Origin: Nosema muscidifuracis
Lineage: Eukaryota; Microsporidia; Nosematidae
Assembly: GCA_028335825.1 (NCBI GenBank)
Contig: JAIOKI010000012.1
Location: 310,001-374,000, forward strand
DNA: 64,000 bases
Direction: 5' to 3'
Under the pieces are notes generated by a model. The model had not been told where the DNA came from. It did no database searches and saw only the letters and a program-made list of their open reading frames with translations. Positions 30,370 to 42,583 of the stretch are shown here, in pieces (the stretch's first letter is position 1; every line of letters begins with the position of its first letter). The translations under genes and the position numbers were made by a program.

Positions 30370-32730
30370 TAATAATGAAGGAGGGTGTTTTAGCAGTTTT
30401 ATATATTTTTTAATTTAATAACATATAAATTATATTTATTTATCATAATATGTATATAAGTTTGATATGTGTTCATATAATCAATTTTACAATTATTAAA
30501 ATCATTACAATTTTGATTTAATAATGACGTGTATCAGTAAATGATAAATTAAAACATATAAAAATTTAATTCAAAATAATTAAATAACAAACAATATATT
30601 AACATAATTTATTCTAAATGAGTATTTATTATTATGATATGATGATTAAATTATCTATGCTATTAATATCTTAACAATAAACTTAATAAATATTTAATAT
30701 AAGTTCTAGACATTTAAAAACCATTAGAGATCTTTTTTTGTTTTTAAAATTTTAATGGCTAACAACTAAATCAAAATTAAATTTATCTGTTGAAATATAG
30801 AAATTATATTTTTTATATTATTAAAACAAAATTCTAAGTTTTCTTTTAGAACTCAAATTTAAATATTAGAAATAATTTTGAGTTCATATTTTTATTTTGC
30901 AGATGCAGTAAATTTTAATGATTTTTATAATGGAGTCTCGAAATTTATAAACTTGTTGTATTCGTAAAAAAATGATGTTAAATCTTTCAAAATGTACAGA
31001 TTATTAAATTATTTTATCATTCAAAAAATCCACGTAATTTTTTACTTGAGTTAAGTTAGATCAAGATATACTTTGCTTATGCATAGCAAAGACGATAATT
31101 TTTTAATTCTATGATTAAAATAAAAATTTGGGTGTAGACTAATTTAGTTTTTCGACATCAAGTCTACACGAAAATCAGTTAAATTGAGATTTATTAGATG
31201 TATGTCTACGTAATTTTGTATTATATCTAACAAAAAATAGTTTTAGATATAAACAAAATTAATTTTCTATATATTACTTGCAGCCATTCGCCAATAATTT
31301 TGAATAAATGAAAATAATTTTTTATATTTTCGATTAAAATCCTTAATAGGGTAAATCTTTCATCTTAACTTCAACTACTTAAACTTATTTTTTATTTAAA
31401 CAATTTCAAGGTTAATTTTAGTGATGTGTTCTTTAAATAACTATTGAATAGTACTCGTGTAATTTTATATAAACTTTTTAAGTATAGGGTTTAATATAAT
31501 GTGATTTTTTTATAAGATACCAATCTTTAAAGTATGTGCAAAAATAATTTTATTTTACAAATAAACGAGTTCTTTCTTATTAAAGTTATTAAGCTATTTT
31601 TTAAAAATAGGTTAGTTCATAGATATTTGTAAAAAAATTATTTTTTTAAAGGTTTTATGTTAATCTTACTTTATAATTTAAGTTAAAATTAATAATAATT
31701 TCTAGTTAAAAAGATAGTAAAAAAATTAAATGTTATTACAGTTATTTATATCAAAAAATATTTTATATATAATTTAGTATGATTATTTAAGTCAATATTT
31801 ATTTGCAAAATCTTAAATAAACCCTCTGAATATTTAATTTAGTGAATTAGTTTTCATTAGATAAATAAATCCCGAGTAAACATAAAAAACAATCATGAAT
31901 ATTAAAGTCATCATTAGTCAAATGATCTTGGTCAAATCTATAAAATCAATTTGAGTTCTTCCAAATGAATGAAATATTATTGAATTAAAACCACTCGTTT
32001 TTAACTAATTCAGCTACGTTTGCTTACAAACATTACAGGCGTTTATAGCCATACTGATAATAATTTTTGCACTTCTTCTTCATTTTATTTTACTTATAGT
32101 TAGTTTACCTGCATTTTTTCGAATTCTGTATTATAGCTTTATGATTATAAATTGGGATTACTTTTTATGATAGTTATTTCACAAAACAAAAATATCTTAT
32201 CATCTAAGAAAAAAATCTAGATAATTCATTCTTAAGTCTAAATTTTTAATTCTTCATTTTCTAAAGTCTTCTAAAAATTCATTTTCACTCAAATTAATAT
32301 ACTCCTCTGTTAAATTAACAATAAATTGTTCCAACGTTAAAAATAAAATATTTACACACAACAATTTTATTTAGAATTTACTTTAACTTTAGTATAGAAA
32401 TATAATATTGGTTAAACCTATAAATTGTTATATTTATTTATGGAAAAAACTCAAATATTAGTCTCATTAATATTAGATTGAAACATTAAATGTTTAATTA
32501 AAAAGTATGTAATTTGGAATTTATATAAGTAAGTTAAAAACATAAACATGAAAATATTAAAAAATGCTATTGTTGTATGGTGCGTAATATTAGTTTGTAT
32601 TTTTACAAAAAAATCCATATATCATTATAGATGTAAACATAAGAAGAAGATTATAGAATAGAACTTAGATAGAAAAATTAAGATTTTGAGAAAATCGAGA
32701 GATTTAGGGTTATATAATTGTTATAACAAA

Positions 32731-32935
32731 ATTGGGCTAGGTATAACTTCATGTACAGGCCTATTTTAATCAATTACTATGAAGAAGACTCTTGAAAGAA
32801 TTTCGATTGAATAAAAATGGTGAAGATAATTAACGCAAAAAATGTCATCTGGAAATGATGATGAAGAGATGCAAAATATTCAGTCTTTGATTACACTGTA
32901 AAAATCCATAAATGTCTCAATATCCTCATTAATTT
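32731..32935. repeat. dispersed repeat of about 200 bp, copy 1
   Basis: Diverged counterpart of 36051-36240. Landmarks are ACAGGCCTAT, GAAGAAGACTCTTGAAAGAA and ATTCAGTCTTTGATTACACT. No clear terminal repeats and no open frame; type unknown. Confidence 0.75.
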
Positions 32936-33324
32936 TTTATAATACAAATTAACTAAGGCTTTTACCATTCTCATAACAGGAATGTCTTTTATACAGTGGG
33001 GTAAGTTTACAAAAACTCTTTGATGACCCCTAAAAAAATATTATGCATACATATACATAGTTAAAATTATATTATAATTGTATTTAAAAAGTTTATTAGA
33101 CTTAATTTGTTCTCTTCTACCTTCATTTTATTATTCTCAATGATTTGTTCATTTTTAGATTTCTATAGCAAACTTAAGCAAAAGTTCCTGTTGTCTGTTC
33201 ATAGTTAAGATCTTAAAAGCCATTTTAACTATTATGAATTGAACATAAGTTTGATTCGTGAGTCAGGGTTGTATCTTCGATCCATAAATATCATCATTTT
33301 GGATAATTTTACTTTTGTATTATT

Positions 33325-33540
33325 TATATAATTCACAGTAGTTAGTAAATAAATTGCATTTATTTTTTTAATTTTTATTTGCTCTTAGATTTTCATTCAT
33401 TTTATCTAGTTTGTTTCAAAATTTATTTGTCTAAACCTGTTTATTACTTTAAAGATCCTGTAAGAGTCTATAATGTTTTGAGCTGTTATATTTTTTAAAA
33501 AAATTCAATAGATTATAATATTTTATCAATAATTCAAAAA
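33325..33540. repeat. conserved 3' flank of family copy D
   Basis: Shared with the 3' flanks of copies B and C, with small insertions near 33460. Confidence 0.75.
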
Positions 33541-33544
33541 AACG

Positions 33545-34312
33545 TTATCTTAATTGTTGTTTATTTCTTATCATTTCTATAATGTTTTCCAAAATTTTAA
33601 GACCATTATTAAGTCCTTTTATGTTTGACATTGCTGAATTATTAACATATGTCAAAAAAGTTTTCAACTTTTTAAATTCTGTATTATATTCTAATTTATA
33701 AGTACTCAAATGTTTTTCATTTGAAATATTTTTATCTAATAAATCCTCATCTATCATATTAATTAAAATTACATTGGATAAATTTTCCAAAAAATCAATT
33801 TTCTCTTTTATATGTATATATTGTTTGAAGAAATCACTACTTAAAGTCAATGCACATCGTTTTTTTTTATTACTATTTAAAAGTGATAGAAATTTTATGA
33901 TATTGCAAAGACATTCTTCTATTTTATTTTTCATATCCAAAGGTAAATCTGTTGTAGAAAAAAAAGTTTTAAAATTTTCAATCATTTTTTCATTTTTGCG
34001 AGTATTATACACCCATTTAGCATAATCTTTCTTAATAAGATTTATTTTTCTTACTTCTTTTTTGATCGAGTTGATAAAATTGCGATTAACTAGTAATTTT
34101 ATCCTCTTACCGTTAATTAAAAATTTTTGTATTGAATCTTTTGACACTTCATTATCATCAGATATATTCATTTGAGTAGTATTCGTATTCATAGATGATA
34201 ATTCTTCATCATTTAAAAATTTCTTACACATCTCTTTTTTGAAGTTGTATTTTCTTGATGATAATATCAAATTTATTAAATAACAGAATATTGTGGTGTA
34301 TCTTATATTCAT
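33545..34312 (-). CDS. secreted-protein family, copy D
   Basis: 255 residues, the shortest copy. Signal peptide MNIRYTTIFCYLINLILSSR. Compared with A-C it lacks the NETSNIKNI segment and nearly all of the Asp/Ser repeat tract (only NISDDNEVSKDS remains). The body keeps IKLLVNRNFINSIKKEVRK, STTDLPLDMKNKIEECL and the NIKGLNNGLKILE ending. CCC tract before the ATG. Loss of the repeat tract with retention of the body suggests the tract is dispensable or under length variation. Confidence 0.75.
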   Translation of the reverse strand: MNIRYTTIFCYLINLILSSRKYNFKKEMCKKFLNDEELSSMNTNTTQMNISDDNEVSKDSIQKFLINGKRIKLLVNRNFINSIKKEVRKINLIKKDYAKWVYNTRKNEKMIENFKTFFSTTDLPLDMKNKIEECLCNIIKFLSLLNSNKKKRCALTLSSDFFKQYIHIKEKIDFLENLSNVILINMIDEDLLDKNISNEKHLSTYKLEYNTEFKKLKTFLTYVNNSAMSNIKGLNNGLKILENIIEMIRNKQQLR

Positions 34313-37156
34313 TAATAATAAAGGAGGGTGTTTTAACAGTTTTATATTTTTTTTAATTTAACAAGCCATAAATTGTATTTATTTATCATAATATGTATTT
34401 AAGTTTGATATGTGTTCATATAATCAATTTTACAAATATTCAAATTATTACTATTTTGAATTGGTGATGACGTGTATCTCGAAATAATAAATTAAAATAC
34501 ATAAAAATTTAAAACGTAAATAATTATGAATTATAGTAATTAAAGCTGTTAAATAGCTGATAATAAGAACAATATTCAATTAGATTATTCTTTTTGAATT
34601 AAAAATATGCATTAGTAATTTATTTAATAATTTTAACTATTTATATATCTTTCTGCATTCTTGTGAGATCTTTGTTAACTAAATATTATTTAATTTATCC
34701 TTCTTCTTTGATAAAAAATTATTTTTTTTTAAAATACTAGATTAGATTAATACCAAATATTATATAAACAAAACTCAATAATTTAAATTTTATTTTTAAA
34801 ATAATAAGTTAAATTAAGTTATTTGAATAATTACTATATATCATATAAAAAAACTCATTAAATTTTTTTTAAAATAACAGATAAATTTTGTTTCTTAGAT
34901 AAATAAAATATTTTTTTATATTTTTGAATAAACCATTTATAAGTTCATTATAGCTGATAAGATTCCTAGACAATAATTCCAGTATTATAATATCAATTTA
35001 ATTTAACCTATCAATTAACATGGCAATCTTACTTATTTAATATTCAATGTCTTTCTTAAACAATTTTAATCTTAAGATTTATATTTTAAATATGATTGTA
35101 TTCAATAGTCTGATCCATTATCAGTTTATTATTTTACCTTTTGGAAGAATCACATACGACTCTATTCAAGTTTTATTCATTTATAGACTCAAAATTTTTA
35201 ATTAAAAAACAGTATCATGATTCTTAATTTATTAAAAAAAATAAATTTCTATTCCAATTATATTATCTTATTTATCTTATCTAGTACATATATCGGGTTT
35301 TTTTTCTATTTGATATTAGTTTAGGGAACTATGTATTGAATAAAACTATAATTGGTCATTTACTAAACATTCCTGAACAGATGAGATCTAATCTTTTTAC
35401 TATTTGTTTTACAATGTTTTTGTTAGATAACATGCAGATACTATTAATTGTAGCACTATAATCAGAATTAAATGATTTAATTACAACAAATATTAGTTAA
35501 GTTTTAATTATCACATAATACTAACGAATAGCTTAATTTAGATAGAAAAAAGTAAATGAAACATATTATATAGGATTTTAAAAAAAAGTATAACCTCTTA
35601 TGAAGTAAATTAATAAGTTTTTAATTACTAAAACTAAAAAAAGAAGCAAAAAATTGTAGTGTTTAGTATAAAGTAAAAATACTGATTATAACATTTAATA
35701 ATTTGATGTAAGAAGAAAATATAAGAGTTTATTAGATATATACATTTATATCTGCAATAATATAAAAATCAAATGAATGAGTAGATAAGCGAAGTTAAAA
35801 AAAAGTTTTAACTTGATATTGGTCATGTATTTAGAAATAAGTATTAGAAGAAGATAATCTTATGGTTAGATAGTTACAAAAAATATTAAAATCACATCGA
35901 CTGAAATATTTTTTTGTAAAAAAATTTAGTATGAAGTTCGTTGATGGTTTTTTATAGTAAAATATTCTTTAGATTATCTAAAATTCATATTAAAATAATC
36001 CTATTTTTTAAAAACTGAATATACTACCATCAAAATACAATGCTAAATACAGAATAGCGCTGGGTATAAATCTACATACAGGCCTATATCTTATCAATTA
36101 CTCCGAAGAAGACTCTTGAAAGAATTTCAATTGAATACAAATGCTGAAGAGAACTAAAGGTCAAGAAATGATGGGTGAAGAGAGTCAAATATTCAGTCTT
36201 AGATTACACTGTAAAAACTCATTAATGGTTTAATATCCTTAATTAAGAAAATTAAAATATAAAAATGAGGGAAATAAAAAAATACTTTATATAAAAAAAA
36301 GTTTCTATGGAAAGTTCAAAGTTTTTGATCTGGACAATAAATCCCTTTGAAGATGGAACAACTCAGGTTTTTTTTCTAAATTTTAACTAGTTTTCATAGT
36401 GAAAAAGAGATTTAATTTTTGAGAATATTTTGATCCGAAAATAGCTTCGTTTATTAATTTATAGTAAATTTTCAATTTGCATATTAAAAAGAGTTTACAA
36501 TGAAATTATTGGAAAACTCAAAAAATCATTAAAAAAATAATCAATATGAGAAAAAAAATCTGCGAATTACAAGAAATTAAAGTTAGATTGTTGATGAATT
36601 ATGAAATTGATTATAAGGAAAACTCTGCTTAGATAAATATACTATAATTAACATTTTTAATTCTTTTGTTGTCATAAGCACTTTATAAACAAAAATGAGT
36701 GTATTTTTTACATCCAGATGTTAATTAAAAATGAAAGATCATTTTTAGTAAAATTTATATTTTTTCGTTAGAGATATCAAATTATTCTATTATTATTAAA
36801 TCAATATAAACAAAAAGTTGAAATTCAAAATTATTTATTTTTTAACCCCTAATAAAATTACATTTCCGTTTTGAGAACGTAAAAACTTTAGCTAGTTTTA
36901 AAATAATTATAAAGGATCATCTAATTTATGCAAATATTAATTATTCTTAGCTTAAAGTTATGTTCTCACTTATTAAATATTTCTTAAATATTTTCTTAGG
37001 AATTTATCACATAAACTAAATCTGTAGCATAAATACAATATTTATTACATAAACTATATCATTACATAAATACAAAATTTATCACAAAAGTTATTACATA
37101 AATATTAAATCTGTAGCATAAAATACAATTTTAAAATTAAATCCCCCAGAGACAAA
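34313..37156. other. gene-free stretch, about 2.8 kb
   Basis: Carries the 5' flank of copy D to about 34510 and copy 2 of the dispersed repeat at 36051-36240. Otherwise AT-rich with no supportable gene. The final bases hold CCCCC before the coiled-coil gene. Confidence 0.6.
36051..36240. repeat. dispersed repeat of about 200 bp, copy 2
   Basis: Matches 32731-32935 in the same orientation with roughly three-quarters identity by eye. Shared blocks include GAAGAAGACTCTTGAAAGAA and GATTACACTGTAAAAA. Confidence 0.75.
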
Positions 37157-38398
37157 ATGAACAAAAAAAAATGTAAACTTGATTATGATCCAGAAGAGGT
37201 ACGAACTGCACTTCAAAAGCTCTTAATAGATGAGAATATAATAACAGCTCAAAAATGTTATATGTACTCACAATATAAAACATACAAAGAATTATACTAC
37301 AAGTTACAGAAAGATTACAAAGATCTGGAACTTGAGAATTTAAAGCTGTATGAACAATTTTCTTCAAAAAATATATCACAAGAAAATAAAGAAAATTATC
37401 AAAATGTTTGTACTGATATTGATGATTCTTTAAATGATACACAAGATATAAAAAATAAGCTTGACGAGTATAGCACAAAATTAAAAGAAAATTCTGATGA
37501 TGAAAATCAAACATTAATTGATAAAATAACCAGTCTGAGAACAAGTTTAACAGAAAAAGAAAATAAAATAGTTGAGTTAGAAAATACTGTAATTAAATTA
37601 CAGATATTATCTAGGACTAGTAATATTAAACAAGATAGTGATGAAAATACTGATGAGATAATAAATTTAAAGACACGAGTTGAATATTCTAAGTTAGAAA
37701 AGGAAAGATTAATAGTAAATTCTAATAATAAAATTATGGAAATTAAGATTAAATACGAGGAGTTTATGAAGAAATATGAAAAAATTAATGAAAATTTCAA
37801 TAATTCATTGTTAAAGATTGAAGAACTCAAGAATGTTATAAAAGAAAATGATATTAAGAAAATTGATCGATTATCTAAATTACAAGAAAAAAATAAGATT
37901 TTATCTTCTGAGATTAATAATTTATCTGATAAGATCAATGTTCTTAACAAAGATTATCAAGACATTAAAAATCAAAGTATTTTGATTATTAATCAAACCA
38001 AAGATACGTTTATCAAACTTAATACGTACAAATTATTCGAAAATAAGAAAAATATTGCGACAGGTAAAGATTTTTATGATGAAGAAATTAGTAATTTATT
38101 AGAAGTATGTGATTCACTTACAGAAGAAAATAAGAAGAATTTTTTAGTTATCAAACAGTTAGAACAAAAAATATTAGATTTAGAAAGAAAAAATAAAAAT
38201 TTAGAACAAGAAAAAGATCTTATATCTATAAATTCTCATTCAAATAATTTACTACGATATGTTGAAGATCTAGCCCAACAGAAGAAAATTATATCAACGC
38301 ATATAACAGAAATTAAGACATTAACAGATGAAAAAAATAAACTTATTAGAGTAAATGTAGAAAGAATTAAATTTATAGATAAGTGTATATTTTTTTAG
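37157..38398 (+). CDS. long coiled-coil protein, unknown function
   Basis: 413 residues, almost entirely predicted coiled coil from about 40 to 400, with heptad-like Leu/Ile spacing and high Lys/Glu/Asn content. No signal peptide or membrane segment. The N-terminal 35 residues (DPEEVRTALQKLLIDENII) could be a small helical head. CCCCC lies ten bases before the ATG. The last codons (KCIFF) and the stop fall inside a repeat also found at 17075-17140, so the C-terminus may have been altered by repeat insertion. A cytoskeletal, spindle or polar-tube-associated role would be guesswork. Confidence 0.7.
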   Translation: MNKKKCKLDYDPEEVRTALQKLLIDENIITAQKCYMYSQYKTYKELYYKLQKDYKDLELENLKLYEQFSSKNISQENKENYQNVCTDIDDSLNDTQDIKNKLDEYSTKLKENSDDENQTLIDKITSLRTSLTEKENKIVELENTVIKLQILSRTSNIKQDSDENTDEIINLKTRVEYSKLEKERLIVNSNNKIMEIKIKYEEFMKKYEKINENFNNSLLKIEELKNVIKENDIKKIDRLSKLQEKNKILSSEINNLSDKINVLNKDYQDIKNQSILIINQTKDTFIKLNTYKLFENKKNIATGKDFYDEEISNLLEVCDSLTEENKKNFLVIKQLEQKILDLERKNKNLEQEKDLISINSHSNNLLRYVEDLAQQKKIISTHITEIKTLTDEKNKLIRVNVERIKFIDKCIFF

Positions 38399-38600
38399 TC
38401 TGTAAAAAGAGCTATTTATAAATAGACTATTATTATTTTATAAATATAGTGGTATATTTTTTTAATTTGAAAAAAAAGCTATTTATAAATTACAATTTAT
38501 ATTTTATAAACAATAATACATTTTTAAGTCTCTAAAAAAGATTTAATAAATAGACTATTATTATTTTATAAACAGTAATACATTTTTAAGGCTTATAAAT
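38386..38600. repeat. three tandem units of about 66 bp after the coiled-coil gene
   Basis: Units built on AAAAAGAGCTATTTATAAAT, followed by AGACTATTATTATTTTATAA, with decreasing identity. The first unit includes the stop codon of the coiled-coil gene and matches 17075-17140. Confidence 0.75.
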
Positions 38601-38695
38601 AAAATTTGTTCAAAAATATAATATCATATTTTTATGATAGCTTATTATCTTTAAATTAACCGTTAATTTTAATTAATTTTTTTATAATAAATTCT

Positions 38696-40015
38696 TTAAT
38701 GAGCATATAAATCTTCTGAATCTTCAAGGGTTGCTTCTTGATATTGCTGATACTCAGATAACAAATCATTCATATTAGACTCAGCTTCACTAAATTCCAT
38801 CTCATCCATTCCTTCTCCAGTGTACCAATGTAAAAAGGCTTTCTTTCTAAACATTAAACTGAATTGTTCACTAATTCTCTTAAAGAGCTCTTGAATAGCT
38901 GTAGTGTTACCCATAAATGTACCTGTCATCTCAAATCCTTCTGGTGCTATATCACAAACAGCAGTCTTCATATTATTAGGAATCCACTCTACGAATAGAT
39001 TATTACTCTTATTTTGAATACTTGACATTTGTTCATCTACATCTTTCATAGATACTTTACCTCTAAAAACAGCTGCTACTGTGAGATATCTTCCTTTTTT
39101 AGGTTCACATGCTGTCATCATATTTCTAGATTCGAACATCTGCTGAGTAAGTTCTGATACTGAATAAGTCTTAAATTTCTGAGAATCCTTGGCATGCAAA
39201 GGAGCAAAACTAACTACAAAGAAATGTAATCTAGGGAAAGGAATCATATTAACAGCTAATTTTCTTAAATCAGCATTAAGCTGACCAGGAAATCTTAAAC
39301 AAGTAGTAACTCCACTCATTACTAAAGATACAAGATGATTAAGATCTCCATATCCTGGATTATTAAGTTTTAAAGTCTTAAAGCAAATATCATAAAGAGC
39401 TTCATTATCAATACAGAAAGTTACATCAGCATTTTCTACAAGTTGATGTATAGAAAGAGTAGCATTATAAGGTTCTACTACTGTATCACTAACTTTTGGA
39501 GATGGAACTACTGAAAAAGTACAAATCATTCTATCAGAAAATTCTTCTCTAATCTTAGAAAGTAAAAGAGTTCCCATTCCTGCTCCAGTACCTCCTCCTA
39601 ACGAATGTGTTATTTGAAATCCTTGAAGACATTCAGAAGCTTCAGCTTCTTTACGAACTACATCCATTACAGAATCAATAAGTTCAGCTCCTTCTGTGTA
39701 ATGACCCTTAGCCCAATTATTACCAGCTCCAGATTGACCAAATACAAAATTATCTGGTCTAAATAAATCACCAAATGAACCATTCTTAATAGCTTCCATC
39801 GTTCCTGGTTCTAAATCTATAAGCACAGCTCTTGGTACATACTTCTTACAAGATGATTCGTTATAATAAACACTTATTCTTTCTAACTGATTATCATTAT
39901 TTCCTACATATCTACCATCATTAGCTATACCATGTTCATTACTAATTGTCTCCCAGAATTTACCACCTATTTGGTTACCACATTGTCCTGTTTGTAAATG
40001 TATGATTTCTCTCAT
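38696..40015 (-). CDS. TUB2: beta-tubulin
   Basis: 439 residues, full length. MREIIHLQ autoregulation-type start, GTP-binding GGGTGAGMG (140-148), and the acidic C-terminal tail are all present. It polymerises with alpha-tubulin into the spindle microtubules of microsporidia. Residues tied to benzimidazole binding: His6, Phe167, Phe200 and Arg241 are standard, but residue 198, normally Glu, is Val, and residue 165 is Cys. CCC lies four bases before the ATG. Otherwise conserved, with no sign of decay. Confidence 0.98.
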   Translation of the reverse strand: MREIIHLQTGQCGNQIGGKFWETISNEHGIANDGRYVGNNDNQLERISVYYNESSCKKYVPRAVLIDLEPGTMEAIKNGSFGDLFRPDNFVFGQSGAGNNWAKGHYTEGAELIDSVMDVVRKEAEASECLQGFQITHSLGGGTGAGMGTLLLSKIREEFSDRMICTFSVVPSPKVSDTVVEPYNATLSIHQLVENADVTFCIDNEALYDICFKTLKLNNPGYGDLNHLVSLVMSGVTTCLRFPGQLNADLRKLAVNMIPFPRLHFFVVSFAPLHAKDSQKFKTYSVSELTQQMFESRNMMTACEPKKGRYLTVAAVFRGKVSMKDVDEQMSSIQNKSNNLFVEWIPNNMKTAVCDIAPEGFEMTGTFMGNTTAIQELFKRISEQFSLMFRKKAFLHWYTGEGMDEMEFSEAESNMNDLLSEYQQYQEATLEDSEDLYAH

Positions 40016-40193
40016 TTAAGGGTAAAAATTTTAGAAATAAAAAAGGCTTGAAAAAATAAGGCTTAGAAAAATCTTAAACAAAAACAAATAGAGTGTTTCA
40101 ACAATTAATAAAATATATTATGAACATAGAAAAGTTTGTAAATATTTTGATTGAAGGTGAAATTTAATTAATAAATTCATAAGATAAATGTTA

Positions 40194-40432
40194 AAATAAA
40201 TATAACTGATATTTTGAAGAATATTAATTATGTTATAAATATTAAGGACTAGAAATAATTTAATGTAATAAATATAACTGATATTTTGAAGAATATTAAT
40301 TATGTTATATATATTAAGGACGAGAAATAATTTAGTGTAATAAAAATAACTGATATTTTAAAGAATATTAATTATGTTATATATATTAAGGACTAGAAAT
40401 AATTTAGTGTAATAAATATAACTTAAATATTT
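40194..40432. repeat. about 3.3 tandem copies of a 72-bp unit
   Basis: Unit with AATATAACTGATATTTTGAA and ATTAAGGACTAGAAATAATT repeated three times nearly identically and once partially, between the tubulin start and the 5S gene. Confidence 0.85.
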
Positions 40433-40455
40433 AACAATTAAATATAAAAATAAAA

Positions 40456-40571
40456 ATTACAGCACCCAGCTTTTCCAAGCGGTCTCCCATCTTAGTACTA
40501 ACTAGACTCTTACTGGCTTAACTTCGGAGAGCTGACGAGTTCCGGTGCTTTACAGTAGATATGGCCGTAAC
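40456..40571 (-). rRNA. 5S ribosomal RNA
   Basis: 116 nt on the minus strand. It contains GGCCATATCTACTGTAAAGC, CCGAAGTTAAGCCAG (loop and internal control region), AGTACTAAGATGGGAGACCG and GGGTGCTGTAAT. The ends GTTACGGC and GCTGTAAT pair to close helix I. A T-rich run follows the 3' end. It stands alone, not linked to the large rRNA genes. Confidence 0.96.
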
Positions 40572-40579
40572 TGAAAACG

Positions 40580-41287
40580 GGATTAAGAAAAAGTATATTA
40601 TAATTGACTAATGATTTAAAAATAGAATTTTGTTATACTATAAGATGATTTATACAATATATTCTCTCGTAAATAAATATGATTAGGAAATTTAATTTGT
40701 TTTGTTAATAATGATTTATACAATACATTATTAACAATATTTGAGCTATTAAAATACAATCAAGAATAATAAAGTCGAAAATATTCTTTAAAACTATTTC
40801 AAATAAATTTAAATTAAAATATTTTATAATACAAATTTATCAGTTGAATAGAATTTTAATTAGTTAAAGAAAATTCATTTTAAATAATCATTTATTTTTT
40901 CTAATTAAATACATGTTTAAAAGATACATATCTTTTTAATAAGTATTAAATTATCCTTAAAAACTTCATGAAATCTAATTTAACTAAATTTAATATAAAA
41001 GAGAAGCAATCTTTATTTTAGGTAAAAATTTGATCATTTTTTATAAATTTCTTATTAATTATTATAAATTTCTTATTAAATATTATCTATTATTATAAAT
41101 TTCTTATTAATTATTATTTATTTTTTTGTAAAAAATTAATATTTAATTTATCAATAAATTATTATCTAACTTAGAATTTTTTATTAGAATTCCAGTCTGT
41201 TTTTTTGTAAAAAATTAATATTTAATTTATCAATAAATTAAATATTAATTAATAAATATTATTTTGAATTATAAGATCCCCCCTTAG
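40580..41287. other. gene-free AT-rich stretch with duplications
   Basis: No gene. A duplication containing TTTTTTTGTAAAAAATTAAT, followed by ATTTAATTTATCAATAAATT, lies at about 41123-41160 and 41200-41240, and there are several copies of ATTATAAATTTCTTATTAA just before. Confidence 0.6.
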
Positions 41288-42535
41288 ATGTTATACAATT
41301 TACTATTTTTTACATTTTTTTATAATCTATATTGCACTAGATCAGTTCTCAGTCTACAGAATATCCAAATGGCTGAATTAAGATACAAAAATAAAATGAA
41401 AAATGATTTCCTAAATAATTACAAAGAAAAATCTGAATATAATATGAATATTATTATCAAAGCTATATTAGATATTACAGATGATAAAGATTTTTATAAG
41501 TATGAGGAAGAGTTTATAAAAAATAAATTAGATTATCATAGTGAAAAACAAGAACAAGTAAATAAAATTCAAAAACTTGATAATATTAAACGAGATAATC
41601 AAATACAAGAAAATATAAATAAAGAGCAATCAGATTTTAACCAAAGATTTAAGAATACTAAACGAGATTATCATAGAGACAATCAAAGACAAGAAAGAAT
41701 TAATCAAGATCAATCAGATTTTAATAAAGATCAATGGAATTTAAGTCAAAGACTTAAAAATACTAAACGAGATTGTCAAATACAAGAAAGAATCAATCAA
41801 GAACAATCAGATTTTAACCAAAGATTTAAGAATACTAAACGAGATTATCATAGAGACAATCAAATACAAGAAAGAATTAATCAAGATCAATCAGATTTAA
41901 GTCAAATACAAGAAAATATAAATCAAAAAAAATCAGATTTAATTCAAATAAAAGAAAATATAAATAAAGATCAAAAAAATACAAATAAAGATCAAGAAAA
42001 TACAAATCAAGATAAATCAAATATAAATAAAGATCAATCAGATTTAATTCAAAATAATATAAAATCGAGTTCATTTTTAATTAATTCTCATATGATAATT
42101 TTTCAATGTGACTCTTGTTTAAAAAAACATGACAAATTACTTAATGATATACAAGAACTTAAAGATAAAGAAGAATCTTACATAAAAACCAAACTAAATA
42201 TTAATCAAATATACGATATAACTGAATATCTTATTTTAAATCTAACAAGATCTATTCTTGTATTCACAACTTTGTATGAAATTCTTATACAAAATAAAAT
42301 ACTTTATACAAAAAATATAAAGAAATCACTTATAAAGATCAAGAATAATTTAAAAAAATGTATTGAAGAAAATATTCCAAAATTACAATATCTTAATGAA
42401 AATGAATTTTTAAAAAAAATTTTATATACAGAAGATACTTTTTATATTAAAGAGCAGATTGTATTAACCAAAGATTTGTGTAAAAAAGTTATTGAAAATA
42501 TTAAAATTTTAGAAAAAGAAGATAAATTAATTTAA
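41288..42535 (+). CDS. secreted repeat-rich coiled-coil protein
   Basis: 415 residues. Signal peptide at about 1-16 (MLYNLLFFTFFYNLYC). Residues about 85-260 consist of degenerate repeats of 11 to 30 residues with the core RDNQIQERINQDQSDFNQRF, rich in Gln, Asn and Asp and likely to form a long coiled coil. The C-terminal 150 residues are helical, with a CDSCLKKHDK motif and several cysteines. CCCCCC lies six bases before the ATG. It opens a run of four same-strand secreted-type genes. Exported structural or wall protein is inference. Confidence 0.7.
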   Translation: MLYNLLFFTFFYNLYCTRSVLSLQNIQMAELRYKNKMKNDFLNNYKEKSEYNMNIIIKAILDITDDKDFYKYEEEFIKNKLDYHSEKQEQVNKIQKLDNIKRDNQIQENINKEQSDFNQRFKNTKRDYHRDNQRQERINQDQSDFNKDQWNLSQRLKNTKRDCQIQERINQEQSDFNQRFKNTKRDYHRDNQIQERINQDQSDLSQIQENINQKKSDLIQIKENINKDQKNTNKDQENTNQDKSNINKDQSDLIQNNIKSSSFLINSHMIIFQCDSCLKKHDKLLNDIQELKDKEESYIKTKLNINQIYDITEYLILNLTRSILVFTTLYEILIQNKILYTKNIKKSLIKIKNNLKKCIEENIPKLQYLNENEFLKKILYTEDTFYIKEQIVLTKDLCKKVIENIKILEKEDKLI

Positions 42536-42583
42536 TGACGTCATAAAAAAAGAATTTAAATTTTTTCAAATGATCCCTCTATT

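Larger units (their letters stand above)
30370..33544. other. gene-poor stretch, about 3.2 kb
   Basis: Contains the 5' flank of copy C (30390-30580), one copy of a dispersed repeat of about 200 bp (32731-32935) and the 3' flank of copy D (33325-33540). A 37-codon frame at 32548-32661 (MKILKNAIVVWCVILVCIFT) looks like a signal peptide but is short, lacks a CCC tract and stops at once. I see no supportable gene. Confidence 0.6.

Noticed and set aside
32548-32661. Secreted 37-residue peptide
   Set aside because: Signal-like start but no CCC tract and no mature part; adjacent to a degenerate repeat.
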